From NCBI GenBank assembly GCA_963762575.1, contig CAVXLL010000001.1, forward strand, positions 496,001 through 560,000: DNA of 64,000 nt, written 5' to 3'. Positions 9,390 through 19,249 of this stretch are shown piece after piece (position 1 is the first letter of the stretch; every line of letters starts with the position of its first letter). Both the position numbers and the translations under genes were made by a program. This DNA is from AP-15 sp963762575. GTDB lineage: Bacteria > Pseudomonadota > Alphaproteobacteria > ATCC43930 > CGMCC-115725. Under the pieces are notes generated by a model. It was not told where the DNA came from. It ran no database searches and was given only the letters and a program-made list of their open reading frames with translations.

Positions 9390-11310
9390 TCGTCACTGTC
9401 GCCCCGCAGCCGAGCTCGCTTTCTATGACGAGCGTGCCGCCGTGCAGGTCGACGACGGATTTCGCAAAAGGCAGCCCAAGACCAGCCCCCTGATGCGTGC
9501 TGTCGAGCACCGAATTTACGCGGTAGAAAGGCTGCACGACCAGCGGGATGTCCTGGGCCCGGATGCCAATTCCGGTATCCCGGATGCGAATATGCAACGC
9601 GGCCTCGTCGATTTCGCTCGATATCGTGACGCGCCCCCCTGCTGGCGTGAACTTTATCGCGTTGCCGATCAGGTTGACGAACACCTGCTTCAATTTAACC
9701 GGATCGCCTTCGAGCACCGGCCAACGTGACGGATCACCGTCCACAACGATTTCGACTGTGGCCGCCGCCGCAGTCGATCGCAGCATCATCAGGCTCTCGG
9801 CAAAGAGCTTGCCGGGCTCGGTCGGAACACGTTCGATCTGCAGCTTCCCCGCTTCCACCTTGGCAAGGTCGAGCATTTCCTCGACGAGGGAGAGCAAATG
9901 CATACCGCTCTCGTGGATGTGCTGCGCGTATTCCTTGTAGGCCGGAGTGCCGATCGGACCCATGATTTCGCGATGCATCATTTCCCCAAAACCGATGATC
10001 GCATTGAGCGGGGTGCGCAGTTCGTGGCTCATATTGGCGAGGAACATCGATTTGGCGCGGTTGGCGTTGGCCAGCTCGACGGTCCTCTGCTCGACGCGGG
10101 TCTCCAAGGTCGCGTTCAGCTCGCGCAGCTCGGCTTCTGCCCGCTTCTGTGCGGCGTAGCGGGCAGCCAGGGCATCTGCCATGGCATTGAAGGTCGCTCC
10201 CAAATGGCCGATTTCCGACGCGGGTTGGCGAACATTTACCCGCAAATCATAGTTGCCGTGGCGCCACTCCGTCGCGAAATGCACGAGGCCGCTTATTGGC
10301 TCCTGCAAGAACCTGCGCCCGCCCAGAACCGCCGCAAAGGTGGCTGCAAGCAGACCGAAAACGATCAGCGCGATGCCGCGGGCCGTCGCGCTGTCGATCG
10401 CCGCGAAAGCTTCCGCCTTCGATTGCCCGGCGCTGAGAAAGAAATCTCGCGGCGGCAGGGCTGCCGGGACATAGCCGAATATTCGTGTGACGCCATCCAC
10501 GCCGACCAACTCCTCCCATCCCGTGGTGTTGCCGTCCATGATTTCTGCATGGCCTTTTCTCATATTCTTGCCGACCAGCGCCTCCGGGTTCGGCAGTCGC
10601 GCGATGATGTTGCCTTCGCGATCGGCAATCAGGATCGAGGATGTCGGCGACAGCCCCCTTTCTTTCAGATGTTCAGACAGCCAGCCCAGATCGAGCCCGA
10701 CGAAGACAACACCCGCCGTGCGGCCGTCGCCGCTGTCGAATTTCAGCGCAAAGTGGATCATGCGCGCGCCGCTCGACGGATCGGCCCAGTAATTGCCGAC
10801 GGCGAGCCCGTCCTGCGCCATTGCCCGCTTGAAGAACGGCCTATCGGCAACGGAGGAATAGCTCAGCGGGCTGCTCGAGCAAAATATCCGGCCGTCGGTA
10901 TCCGCTGCTGCGAGCAGACTGTAGTTCGCGTATTGTGAGGCCAAGGACCCGAACAATACGTCGCAGCCTTCGCTCTCCCGTAACTTGACCGGAGTGAGTT
11001 GCGCAAGCGCCAGCAGCAACTGGCGAGCCCCTTCGCGCAGCTCGCCGATTTCCTCGCCGAATTGTTTGGTGATCTGCACGACTTGCAAGCGAATATCGGT
11101 TTCGCGCGCTTTGCGCAGCTCATATTCGTTATAAGCCTGGATGATTATTGCCGGGCAAATAGCAATCAATACGAGTAGGATCAGGCGAGCGGTCAAATTG
11201 AAATGCGGTATGCGCAGCCAAGGGGATCGGCGCTCACCGGCCATCGTCTGACCGAGCGCCGGGCTTGTTCCATGCGTGATCATTTGCCCTATCTCCGAAA
11301 CCCCGGGCAC
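9349..11310 (-). CDS. Membrane sensor histidine kinase (Cache-HAMP-HisKA-HATPase)
   Basis: Two-component sensor, up to 653 aa. A first membrane helix (LTARLILLVLIAICPAIII) is followed by a ~230-residue periplasmic Cache-like sensor, a second helix (GIALIVFGLLAATFAAVL), a HAMP segment, a coiled coil and the kinase core. The H-box is ANMSHELRTPLNAI, the N-box QVFVNLIGNAIKF, G1 RDTGIGI and G2 GAGLGLPFAKSV. No response regulator is adjacent, so this is an orphan or hybrid-pathway sensor; the ligand is unknown. The frame opens with GTG at 11310; ATGs at 11283 and 11244 are alternatives. Confidence 0.92.
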   Translation of the reverse strand: MPGVSEIGQMITHGTSPALGQTMAGERRSPWLRIPHFNLTARLILLVLIAICPAIIIQAYNEYELRKARETDIRLQVVQITKQFGEEIGELREGARQLLLALAQLTPVKLRESEGCDVLFGSLASQYANYSLLAAADTDGRIFCSSSPLSYSSVADRPFFKRAMAQDGLAVGNYWADPSSGARMIHFALKFDSGDGRTAGVVFVGLDLGWLSEHLKERGLSPTSSILIADREGNIIARLPNPEALVGKNMRKGHAEIMDGNTTGWEELVGVDGVTRIFGYVPAALPPRDFFLSAGQSKAEAFAAIDSATARGIALIVFGLLAATFAAVLGGRRFLQEPISGLVHFATEWRHGNYDLRVNVRQPASEIGHLGATFNAMADALAARYAAQKRAEAELRELNATLETRVEQRTVELANANRAKSMFLANMSHELRTPLNAIIGFGEMMHREIMGPIGTPAYKEYAQHIHESGMHLLSLVEEMLDLAKVEAGKLQIERVPTEPGKLFAESLMMLRSTAAAATVEIVVDGDPSRWPVLEGDPVKLKQVFVNLIGNAIKFTPAGGRVTISSEIDEAALHIRIRDTGIGIRAQDIPLVVQPFYRVNSVLDSTHQGAGLGLPFAKSVVDLHGGTLVIESELGCGATVTISLPLPQRIDAVA

Positions 11311-11621
11311 CGCTCGGAATCGAGGTCGTTGCCCCGGACACTGCGGGCAGGGGCTCCCTTGCTAGCCTGCAATCTGGCTAAAATTGGTTAATCAATGCTT
11401 AACAAACGATCGCGCCGCGCCGAGCATTTTCGTCATCAGATCCCTTCGCAAAAGTTGTCCTGGAACTTTCCCCGGAAAGCCCGGTGCGGAGCGGGAATCC
11501 GGGGCTGCAAGGCCGCAGTGCTTGCCCACCTGTTCCAGCCAGGGGCGGGCTCTGGACCCCCGCGTTTCGCAGGGCAACGATAACCAATCGGAAAGACCCA
11601 ATTCATTTTGAGCCAAACTGT
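11311..11621. other. Intergenic, degenerate GC-rich repeat
   Basis: No gene recognised. The kinase promoter probably lies at 11380-11410 (AT-rich). Around 11495-11575 GGGAATCCGGGG and CTGGACCCCCGCG resemble fragments of a common alphaproteobacterial repeat. Confidence 0.45.
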
Positions 11622-12460
11622 TTAGACCGGCTCGTCGCCTTGCAGCATGATGCGGTAGAGATATCGCAGCTGGTTCATATCGTAATTGCCATTGGCCTTG
11701 TGCAGCAACGAGCGGTTGTCCCACATCACGAGATCGCCCGGCCGCCACTGGTGACGGTACTGGTACTGCGGGTGCGTCGCGTGCTCCAGCAGGTCGCGAG
11801 CAAGGCCAGGCCTTCCTCTTCCGGCATTCCGAGGATGCCTTCGGTGCGGATCGGATTGATGTAAATAGCCTTGCGGCCGCTTTCCGGGTGGGTGCGTACG
11901 ATCGGGTGGGTGACCGCGTCGGGCACGCGGTCGCGGCTCTCGGAACTCAGCTCCATCAGCTTCCGCGCGCTGTGACGGCTCTGGTAAACATGGATTGCTT
12001 TCAGCCCGTCGAGGCGGCGTTTGGTTTCTTGCGGCAGTTCATCGTAGGCGAGGCGCATATCGACGTATTGGGTATCGCCGCCCCGCTCGGGCAGGCTCAC
12101 CGCATGAAGAACGGTGGCCTTTGGCGGGCGGGCGGCGTTCGAATGGTCGGTGTGATAGCCTTCGCCGGGAATGTAACGCCGGCCGTCGGGATAGAAGTCC
12201 TCGTTTGAGATGTAGTGGACGAGCGGACACTCGGGCAAGGCAAAGCGGGAATTGTGCTGCGGGAAGGGTTCGCCGAACAGGCCGACTGCCTCGAGCAGCT
12301 GTTGGGGCGTCAGATGCTGGTCGCGAAACACCAGCACCGAAGAGTCGACGAAAGCGCGGTTGAGCCGGGTCCGCGTAACCTCGTCTATCGGCTCGGTCAG
12401 ATCGATGCCGCACACTTCCGCTCCCGTGTGCTCGGAAAGCGGAGAGATCGTGCAGTTCAT
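11622..12460 (-). pseudogene. TauD/TfdA-family Fe(II)/2-oxoglutarate dioxygenase, one frameshift
   Basis: Non-heme iron dioxygenase, about 280 codons, of the TauD family (sulfonate, herbicide or carnitine-type substrates). Begins MNCTISPLSEHTGAEVCGID. The iron motif HxD is in EGYHTDHSN. Near 11795 one base is missing: the first frame goes to CWSTRRT, while the next frame gives LLEHATHPQYQYRHQWRPGD and LVMWDNRSLLHKA, which hold the distal His and 2OG-binding Arg region, to TAA at 11622. The start overlaps the stop of the upstream sulfurtransferase by one base, so they are co-transcribed. Confidence 0.85.
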
Positions 12461-13341
12461 TATCCGGTTTCCATCGGTAGGCTCGGGTCGGTCGCCCATT
12501 CGCTGAGCGAAGCGTCATAGAGCCTGACATCGGGATGCCCAAGCATGACCAGAGCGACGGCATCGGCGCTCGCGGCAATCCCGCCGCCGCAATAGGCAAT
12601 GACCTTCTTGTCGAAGGCCCCGATCGCCGAGAAACGCTTGCGCAATTCGCCGGCGGGCAGGAATTCGTTGGTCTCGGGATCGAGCAGATATGCCGCCGGC
12701 AGATTGACGCTGCCCTTGATATGCCCGGGCCTGCCGTAGCTGTTGCCGCCGGTGCCGGCGTGCTGCTCCGGCGCCAGAGCATTGATCGTGCAGGCACCGG
12801 CATCGCCGATCGCCTGCAGCACCTCCTCCTTCCCGACCATCAGCGCGCGTTGCTCACGCACGACGAAATGCCCGGGCGGACGAGGTTTTGCCGGACCGGT
12901 CTCGACCGGCCGCCCTTCGCGGCTCCATTTCTGCCAGCCGCCGTCGAGCACCGCTGCGTTGTCGAAGCCGAAGACGCGCAGCATCCACCAAACCCGCGTC
13001 GCCCACCACGGATTGGCGGTGCTGTAAAGCACGACCCGCGTGCCCTCGCCGACGCCAAAACCGCTCATCGCCGCGGCAAATGCGTCGGCGGAGGGCAGCA
13101 TGAAGCGGAAGCGATGGTTCTTGTCCGAGAGATCGCCCTGCAGATCGACGAACTGCGCGCCGGGGATATGGCCTTTTTCGAAATCGGCCCGGCCCGGGAT
13201 GACTTGGTAAGTGATTTTCGGGTCGGGAACGAGATGCGTCGTGCAGTCGAGAATTCGCAGATCGGGGTTACCGAGCTGGCACTCCAGCGCGTTGGTTTCG
13301 ATCAGGAATTCGGGATGGGCAAACCCTTCGCTTGTCGTCAT
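12460..13341 (-). CDS. Sulfurtransferase with tandem rhodanese domains
   Basis: 293 aa, thiosulfate/3-mercaptopyruvate sulfurtransferase type, normal length. N-terminal inactive rhodanese domain (LRILDCTTHLVPD, HIPGAQFVDL, LYSTANPWWATRVWWMLR, VLDGGWQKW) and C-terminal active domain with HIKGSVNLP and the catalytic loop CGGGIAASA. The loop differs from the standard CGSG/CRAG types, so substrate preference is uncertain. ATG at 13341. Sits between the HMG-CoA lyase-like gene (44-base gap) and the TauD-like gene (1-base overlap) in one minus-strand run. Confidence 0.88.
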   Translation of the reverse strand: MTTSEGFAHPEFLIETNALECQLGNPDLRILDCTTHLVPDPKITYQVIPGRADFEKGHIPGAQFVDLQGDLSDKNHRFRFMLPSADAFAAAMSGFGVGEGTRVVLYSTANPWWATRVWWMLRVFGFDNAAVLDGGWQKWSREGRPVETGPAKPRPPGHFVVREQRALMVGKEEVLQAIGDAGACTINALAPEQHAGTGGNSYGRPGHIKGSVNLPAAYLLDPETNEFLPAGELRKRFSAIGAFDKKVIAYCGGGIAASADAVALVMLGHPDVRLYDASLSEWATDPSLPMETG

Positions 13342-13385
13342 GGCGGCCTCACTGCTGTTGGTGCCGCGGATAACGGGACTTGGTC

Positions 13386-14332
13386 TTATTCGGCCGCCTC
13401 GGCTAGCCGAGGCGGGCGGAAATTTTTTGGCAGCCCGGCCTTGGCGATCGCGCCGTGCTGCTCGATGTTCGGCAGTGCCTGATGGACGAGCTCGCGGACA
13501 GCGATCAGCCGGTCGAGGTCGATCCCGGTCTCGAAGCCCATCGATTCGAGCATGAAGGCGAGGTCCTCGGTGACGATGTTGCCGGTCGCGCCCGGCGCGT
13601 AGGGACAGCCGCCGAGGCCGCCGAGCGAGGCGTCGAAGGCGCGCGCGCCGGCGTTGAGCGCCGCGAGCACATTGGCGAGGCCGAGCCCGCGCGTGTCGTG
13701 GAAATGCCCGGATACCGGCAATGGCGCGACATCGGCCATGACGCGGCGGAAGACGCGTTCGACCGCGGCCGGCTGGCCGTAGCCGACGGTGTCGGCGAGA
13801 ACGATCGCGTCGGCGCCGGCCTCGGCGATTTCGACGGCGATGCGGCGCACCCGGTCTTCGTCGACCTCGCCCTCGATCGTGCAGCCGAAGGCGGTGGCGA
13901 GCCCGCAGGCGATGCGCGGGCGCCGGTCTTCCGGCGCGCGTCCGGCACAGCGCCACGACCCGGCGAAAATCCTCGACCGATTCCGCGGTGCTGCGGCGGA
14001 CGTTCGAGCGGTTGTGCCCCTCGCTGACCGACAGCACGAAATTCATCTCGTGGACGCCGAGCGCCAAGCCGCGCTCGGCCCCCTTGAGGTTGGGGATCAG
14101 CGCCGAGACGGTGAGGCCGGGCAGGGTCAGCGCATGACGCACGACCGCCTCGGCATCGGCGAGCTGCGGCAGGAGCTTCGGCGGGACAAACGAGCTGACC
14201 TCGATCTCGCGCACCCCGGCGGCGTACTCGGCATCGAGCCAGGCGATCTTCTTCTCGGTCGGCAAGACCTCGGCGATGCTTTGCAATCCGTCGCGGAGCC
14301 CCACTTCGCGGACATGGGCAACGTTCGCTCAT
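13386..14332 (-). pseudogene. Hydroxymethylglutaryl-CoA lyase-like (HMGL) protein, frameshifted
   Basis: DRE-TIM metallolyase of the HMG-CoA lyase/citramalyl-CoA lyase type, about 315 codons. ATG at 14332 follows GGAGGAAAGA. The frame changes at once near 14320 to reach VREVGLRDGLQSIA (metal-binding Arg-Asp), and again near 13920 to reach CGLATAFGCTIEGEV, then LADTVGYGQP, HFHDTRGLGLAN (metal-binding His-x-His) and LGGCPYAPGATGNI with the catalytic Cys. Stop at 13386. Both breaks are single-base. Role: leucine or branched acyl-CoA catabolism, inferred from family. Confidence 0.85.
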
Positions 14333-14401
14333 TCTTTCCTCCACGGAAGAACGTCTAAGATGGATCAAAGCTAGTCCCGGCGGGCCGCCGGGGCAACGGC
14401 C

Positions 14402-15342
14402 TCACACGACGTGTTCGGGGGTCAGCGCGCAGGCCTCGTCGCTGTCGGCGAGCTCGATCTGGATTGTCGCGTGCTGAATGCCGAAGCGATGGTGCAGCTG
14501 CTGCGCCATCTCGTTGAGCACGGCGTCGCCGGGGTGACCATCCGGCATGATCAGATGGCAGGTCAGCGCCGTCTCCGTGGTGCTCATGCCCCAGATGTGC
14601 AGATCGTGCAGCCCGCTACTCCGGGCAGAGCCAGCAGATGCGCGCGCACCGCGGCAGGGTTGAGGCCTTCCGGCACCGCATCCAGGGCAAGCCCGATGGC
14701 GCTCTTTAAGAGGCCCCAGGTGCCGAAGACGATGACGGCTGAAACAATGAGGCTGACCGCCGGATCGAGCCACAACCAATTGGTCAGCCAGATCACGATA
14801 CCGGCGGCTACGACACCGGCGGTGACGAGCGCATCGGCCGCCAAGTGGAAAAAGGCGCTTTTTACATTGAGGTCGCCGGTTACATCGAGGTCGCGCGGGC
14901 CGGAAGAAAACAGCATCGCCGTCCCGCCATTGACGAAGATGCCGATGGCGGCGACCCCGACGATGATGCCGCTGGCCACCTGCACCGGGTGGCTGATGCG
15001 CCAGATCGCCTCCCAGGCGATCCCGCCGGTCACCACCAACAGAATGATCGCGTTGGCGAGCGCGGCGAGAATGGAGCTGCTGCGCAGCCCGTAGGTGAAC
15101 CGGCCGCTCGGTTGCCGGCGGCCCAGCACCGCGGCTCCCCAGGACAATGCGAGGGCCAGCACATCCCCGAGATTGTGGCCGGCGTCGGCGAGCAGCGCGA
15201 GCGAGCCGGAAAAAACCCCGGCAACGGCTTCACCGCCGAGATAGGCCAGGTTCGCGGCGATTCCGATCGCGAAGGCGCGCCCGTAGTTCAGCTGGCCGTG
15301 CCCGTGTCGATGATGGCTGTGGCTTTGGTGATCATCCACCAT
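14402..15342 (-). pseudogene. Cation diffusion facilitator (CDF) metal efflux protein, one frameshift
   Basis: Zn/Co/Cd-type proton antiporter of the inner membrane, about 313 codons. The His-rich N-terminus (HQSHSHHRHGHGQ) is followed by six helices with the metal site in LLADAGHNLGDVLAL (HxxxD) and FFHLAADALVTAG (HxxxD). Near 14610 one base is missing; the next frame continues LHDLHIWGMSTTETALTCHL, the cytoplasmic metal-binding domain, to the stop at 14402. Start ATG 15342 or in-frame 15360. Confidence 0.88.
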
Positions 15343-15367
15343 GCGAGCCCTCTCGGGCAACGAGAGC

Positions 15368-15811
15368 TTACTGAACTCCCAACAGCTCGACGTCGAAAAT
15401 CAATGTGGCGTTCGGCGGGATAACCCCGCCGGCGCCGCGGGCGCCATAGCCGAGCTCAGGCGGGATGATCAGGGTGCGCTTGCCGCCGACTTTCATTCCG
15501 GCAACGCCCTCGTCCCAGCCGGCAATGACCTGGTGCGCTCCGAGGGTGAATTGAAACGGCTGGCCGCGGTCGACCGAGCTGTCGAACTTCGTCCCCTTGA
15601 CCCCGTTGTTGTACAACCATCCGGTGTAATGCAGCGAGACCTTGCTGCCCGGTGTTGCCGTAGCTCCGTCGCCGATCTTGGTGTCGGTGTATTTCAATCC
15701 ATTCGGCATCTCGATCACCTGGTTGGTGGCCGCGTCCACGCGCTCGAGCGGGGGCACAGCGGCGGCGATGGCAAGCGCCAGGACGGCGCAAGCGAAGCGG
15801 ATCACTATCAT
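15368..15811 (-). CDS. Secreted FKBP-type peptidyl-prolyl isomerase
   Basis: 147 aa. The N-terminal hydrophobic signal (FACAVLALAIAAAVPP) is followed by a single FKBP domain: VSLHYTGWLYN, KFDSSVDRGQPFQFTLG, VIAGWDEGVAGMKVGGKR, LGYGARGAG and IPPNATLIFDVELL, all standard binding-pocket segments. It assists folding of exported proteins. Follows the HEAT-like gene by a few bases in the same direction. Confidence 0.93.
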   Translation of the reverse strand: MIVIRFACAVLALAIAAAVPPLERVDAATNQVIEMPNGLKYTDTKIGDGATATPGSKVSLHYTGWLYNNGVKGTKFDSSVDRGQPFQFTLGAHQVIAGWDEGVAGMKVGGKRTLIIPPELGYGARGAGGVIPPNATLIFDVELLGVQ

Positions 15812-15814
15812 GAA

Positions 15815-16512
15815 TTACCCGTTGCTGGAGGAGACACCGATTTCGGCGAGCGAGATTCTCGAAGCGCGTGGATCGTCAATCGAATCCAGCGCATCGAGCG
15901 CTGCCTGCGACAGGTCAGGCATGGTGCGGGCGATACGCCCGAGCAGGACACGCATTCCTCGCCGGCGATCGGAGAGACGGCATCGATCACCTCCATAGAA
16001 GGCTCCTCGCGCAGATAGCGGGTGAGGAGCGGGCGAACCTCGTCGCGTCCCATCAGTCCGAGAGCGCACGCCGCCGCCATTCGCACCGGCCGCTGAAGGT
16101 CGTCCAGCAGATCGCGCAATTGTGCAACCATTTCCGGCAAGGGCTGGGCGAGCCGGCACGCATCCGTGCGAATTGCCGGATCATCGTGGCGCAGCAGCCA
16201 GATCAGCGTGCCGGCCGGCAGCTTGGCGCCGAGGCGCGCGCCTGCGCCGACGGCTCGTTGCAGACAAGGCCCCTGAACGGTCCTCTTGGCGATCAGCCGA
16301 GCGAGCGCTCGTGCCGCATCCGCGCCGGCGATCTGGGCAAGGGAATCAATCGCAGCAGCTTGTTCGGGCACGATCCGATCGGCGCCAAAACCGGTAAAAC
16401 GACGGCACAGCGCTTCGAGAGCGGGGATCGCGGCGGTCATGCGGCGCCGCCCAGCTTCGCCGGCAAGAGCGACACTGTTTGCGAGGCCTGCACGGGGCAG
16501 CGCGGCCAGCAA
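15815..16512 (-). pseudogene. HEAT-repeat-like protein, one frameshift
   Basis: Alpha-helical repeat protein of about 230 codons, function unknown. Segments such as AAIDSLAQIAGADAARALARL, DDPAIRTDACRLAQPLPEM and RPVRMAAACALGLMGRDEVR have the two-helix HEAT/PBS-lyase spacing. Near 15945 the frame shifts and continues LLGRIARTMPDLSQAALDAL to TAA at 15815. The start is unclear: a TTG/CTG lies at 16512 and an ATG at 16440 (MTAAIPALEAL). Lies between the hydroxyacid dehydrogenase and FKBP. Confidence 0.55.
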
Positions 16513-16626
16513 CTCCTCGTCCTCGATGCTGTCCCACCCGACGGCGGGCCGCGCCGCCTCGTCGGAGGGAGGGGGTTCGAACCGGAGCCAGGACGTGGCA
16601 GAACAGATCAGGGTTGCTGCATGGGA

Positions 16627-17639
16627 CTAGAACATGTCGGGGGTGATGACGTTCTGCGGGTGCTTGGTCAGCAATGCGGCGCGCATCGTCTCGGCCGACT
16701 TGACCCGCGTGTCGTGCTCCGATTCGGGGGTGAACCAGGCGGCATGCGGGGTCACGACCAGGCGGCCTTCGAGCCACGGCTCGCGGGCGCGGTAGGCGCG
16801 CAACAGCTCCGGGATCGGCTCGACCGGGGGCTCGACCGGCAACACGTCGAGCCCGGCGGCGGCGATATGGCCGTCGCGCAGTAGCGCCAGCAGCGCATCG
16901 AGGTCGATGATCGGCCCGCGCGCGGTGTTGACCACAACGGCGCCCTTGCGCAGCCGCGCGAGCTCGGCGGCGCCCAGCATGCCGCGGGTTTCGGGTGTCA
17001 GCGGCGTGTGGACCGACAACGTGTCGGTCTGGCGCAGCAAATCCTCGAGGGTGGCGGCGCGGCCGATGCCGAGCGCCAGCTCGGCCCCGTTGGGCAAGTG
17101 CGGATCGTAAAACACGACCCGAAACCCAAAGGCGCGCGCCCGCAGCGCCACCGCGGTGCCGATCCGCCCGAGCCCGACGATACCGAAGGTCTGAACGCCC
17201 GAAGCGCCGGATCAGCTCGCCTTTGACGGGGCCCCACGGCGCCGGCGGGTTCTGCCGCTGCCGCTCGTGATAGAGGATCACGCCGCGGCGCAATGACAGT
17301 GCCAGCGCCATCGCATGGTCGGCGACCTCGGTGGTGCCGTAGTCGGGCACGTTGCAGACGAGGATATTGCGCGCCGCCGCGGACGGCCGAGCGATCCTGT
17401 CGTATCCGACCCCCATGCGCACGATCGCGCGCAGTCGCGGGAAATCGCTGGATGTCCTCGGGCGCGACCGCATAGCGCATGATCATCAGCCCGTCGACCT
17501 CGCCGCAGTCGGCGGGGTCGAGGTCGGCGAGGGTCTTGGCGTGTCGCCGCATCAGGCGGACCTCGGGACCGAAGATCTCAGCTTCGAGGCCGTCATCCGG
17601 GATCTGCCGTTCCTCGGGGTAGAGCACCGTTACAGGCAT
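16627..17639 (-). pseudogene. D-2-hydroxyacid dehydrogenase, two frameshifts
   Basis: NAD-dependent D-isomer-specific dehydrogenase, about 338 codons. Begins MPVTVLYPEERQI; after a shift near 17410 it reads FPRLRAIVRMGVGYDRI and VADHAMALALSL; after a second shift near 17180 it reads RARAFGFRVVFYDPHLP (end of the NAD site), TDTLSVHTPLTPET, VVNTARGPIIDLDALLALL (active-site Arg) and VVTPHAAWFTPE (catalytic His). Start overlaps the upstream Gfo/Idh stop as TAATG. Same operon as the AroQ-like gene. Confidence 0.85.
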
Positions 17640-18644
17640 TAGGAGACCTTCACCGGCTGATGGAGCGCCGCCGAACGGACGATCGCCTCGAAGGCAGCAA
17701 CGCCGTGCAGCACCTCCTCGCTGGTGATCGGGTAGGGGCGTTCGCCGTTGATCGCTGCCGCGAACCCTTCGAGCTCGGCGGCCAGGGCATTGAAGCCCTT
17801 GTGGTCGATGATCTCGGGCGCGGGGGCGCTATGCCGACCGGTCGCCGGCCGCTCGGTAACCGGCGTAAAGCGGAATTCGAGCTCCGGTGTCGCAAGCTCG
17901 ACGGCGCCCTTCGTTCCGTAAACCGCGAAACGATAGGCCGGCGCCGTGACGAGCGAGCAGTAGAGGGTCGCCGAGATCCCGTTGGCGAGGCCGAGCAGGA
18001 CCGTGGTCGTATCGTCGAGCCGCGGCATGACCCGGCGCAGGCTAGCGCAGTAGACCTCGTCGATTCTGCCGAACAGATAGATCATTGCATCGAGATTGTG
18101 CACGCCGGTGGCGGTCATCGCTCCGGCCGGGGCCTCTTGCGGGTCGGACCGCCAATAATTCGGATCCATCAAGAGCCCGGTCGGCGATGCCTGCGCGCTC
18201 TCGCAGTGACTGACGGTGCCGAGACGGCCGTCCGTTATCCGCGTCTTCAGCTCGATCATCGCCGGATGGAACCGTCTCGGATAGGCGACAGCCAGCACCA
18301 CCCCGGCGCGCGCCACCGCGTCGATCGCCGCCTCGGCACTCTTCACGATCGAGGGTGAACGGCTTTTCCATCAAGACGTGCTTGCCGGCCGCCGCGGCGC
18401 GCTCGACCTGCGCGCCGTGCTGGCTGTGCGGCGTTGCAAAGACGACTCCATCGATTGCCGTATCGGCGAGGATCTGCTCGAGATCGTCTTTGAGCGCGAT
18501 CCCATTCTCAGCGCAGAACGCCTCGGCCGAGGCACGGGTTCGGGTATGAGCGGCCGTGAAGCGGATCTCACTGCTCTTGCCCTGCACCGAATTGACGAGC
18601 GTTCGGCCCCAGCGGCCGAGGCCGACGATGGCGGCGTTGATCAC
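17639..18644 (-). pseudogene. Gfo/Idh/MocA-family oxidoreductase, one frameshift
   Basis: NAD(P)-dependent dehydrogenase on sugar-like or polyol substrates, about 335 codons. Rossmann start AAIVGLGRWGRTLVNS; FATPHSQHGAQVERAAAAGK and HVLMEKPF (catalytic Lys of the EKP motif). Near 18345 the frame shifts into KSAEAAIDAVARAGVVLAVA and on to GVHNLDAMIYLFG, the usual C-terminal GGxxxD-like segment, ending LHQPVKVS. The ATG at 18644 overlaps the AroQ-like stop (ATGA). Confidence 0.85.
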
Positions 18645-19078
18645 TTCTTGGCCGCCAGCATTTCGCGCAGCCCGCGCAACGCAAGATAGTATCCCGTCAA
18701 CCCGAAACCGGCGACGATGCCGTGGCTGACCCGCGCCGTTTCGGAAGCCGGGCCGCGTCTTATCGGGTTCGAGATATGGACCTCGATCGTCGGGAATTTG
18801 ACCTGCGAGACCGCTGCGACCAATGCTGGGTAGCCAGTCCCGAACGCCGCCGGGTTGAACAGCGCTGCGTCGAAACCCTTGTCGTTCGCCTCATAGATTT
18901 TGTTCACGATCTCGCCTTCGATATTCGAGTGGAAGATCTCGACGTCGACGCCCAGTTCGGCGGCGTAGCCGCGGATCCGCTCGTCATATTCCGGCAAGGT
19001 CATCGGACCGAAAATCTCGGTCTGGACCTTGCCGCGCATATTCATCCCCGCGCCGTGGATCACCAGAACCTTTGCCAT
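18641..19078 (-). CDS. AroQ-like (type II 3-dehydroquinase fold) protein lacking catalytic residues
   Basis: 145 aa with the flavodoxin-like type II dehydroquinase fold: HSNIEGEIVNKIYEA, IEVHISNPIRR and GFGLTGYYLALRGL align end to end with AroQ. The active-site loop does not match: the family LNGPNLNLLGxREPxxYG is here IHGAGMNMRGKVQTEIFG, so Arg19 and the catalytic Tyr24 (M. tuberculosis numbering) become Val and Phe, and the His81 motif becomes FNPAAFGTGY. It is therefore unlikely to be the shikimate enzyme. ATG 19078 follows AGGAGGGCGAC. It heads an operon with Gfo/Idh and hydroxyacid dehydrogenases, which suggests a role on another small hydroxy acid. Confidence 0.8.
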   Translation of the reverse strand: MAKVLVIHGAGMNMRGKVQTEIFGPMTLPEYDERIRGYAAELGVDVEIFHSNIEGEIVNKIYEANDKGFDAALFNPAAFGTGYPALVAAVSQVKFPTIEVHISNPIRRGPASETARVSHGIVAGFGLTGYYLALRGLREMLAAKK

Positions 19079-19249
19079 GTCGCCCTCCTGACGCTCTGAC
19101 CCGCCGACGATGCTAATTGATCGTTTAATTCGATGACAAGCAGCTGGAAGCTGGCATACCTCGGAATTTCTGGTCGAATCCTGCACCGTTTCGGCTAGAA
19201 TACTACGTCCTGGGGGTGATTTGGATCACCCGCACCGATCGAGGGGGCG

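Noticed and set aside
16440..16512. ATG at 16440 as the certain HEAT-like start
   Set aside because: The frame is open upstream with coding-like residues, so the start stays undecided.
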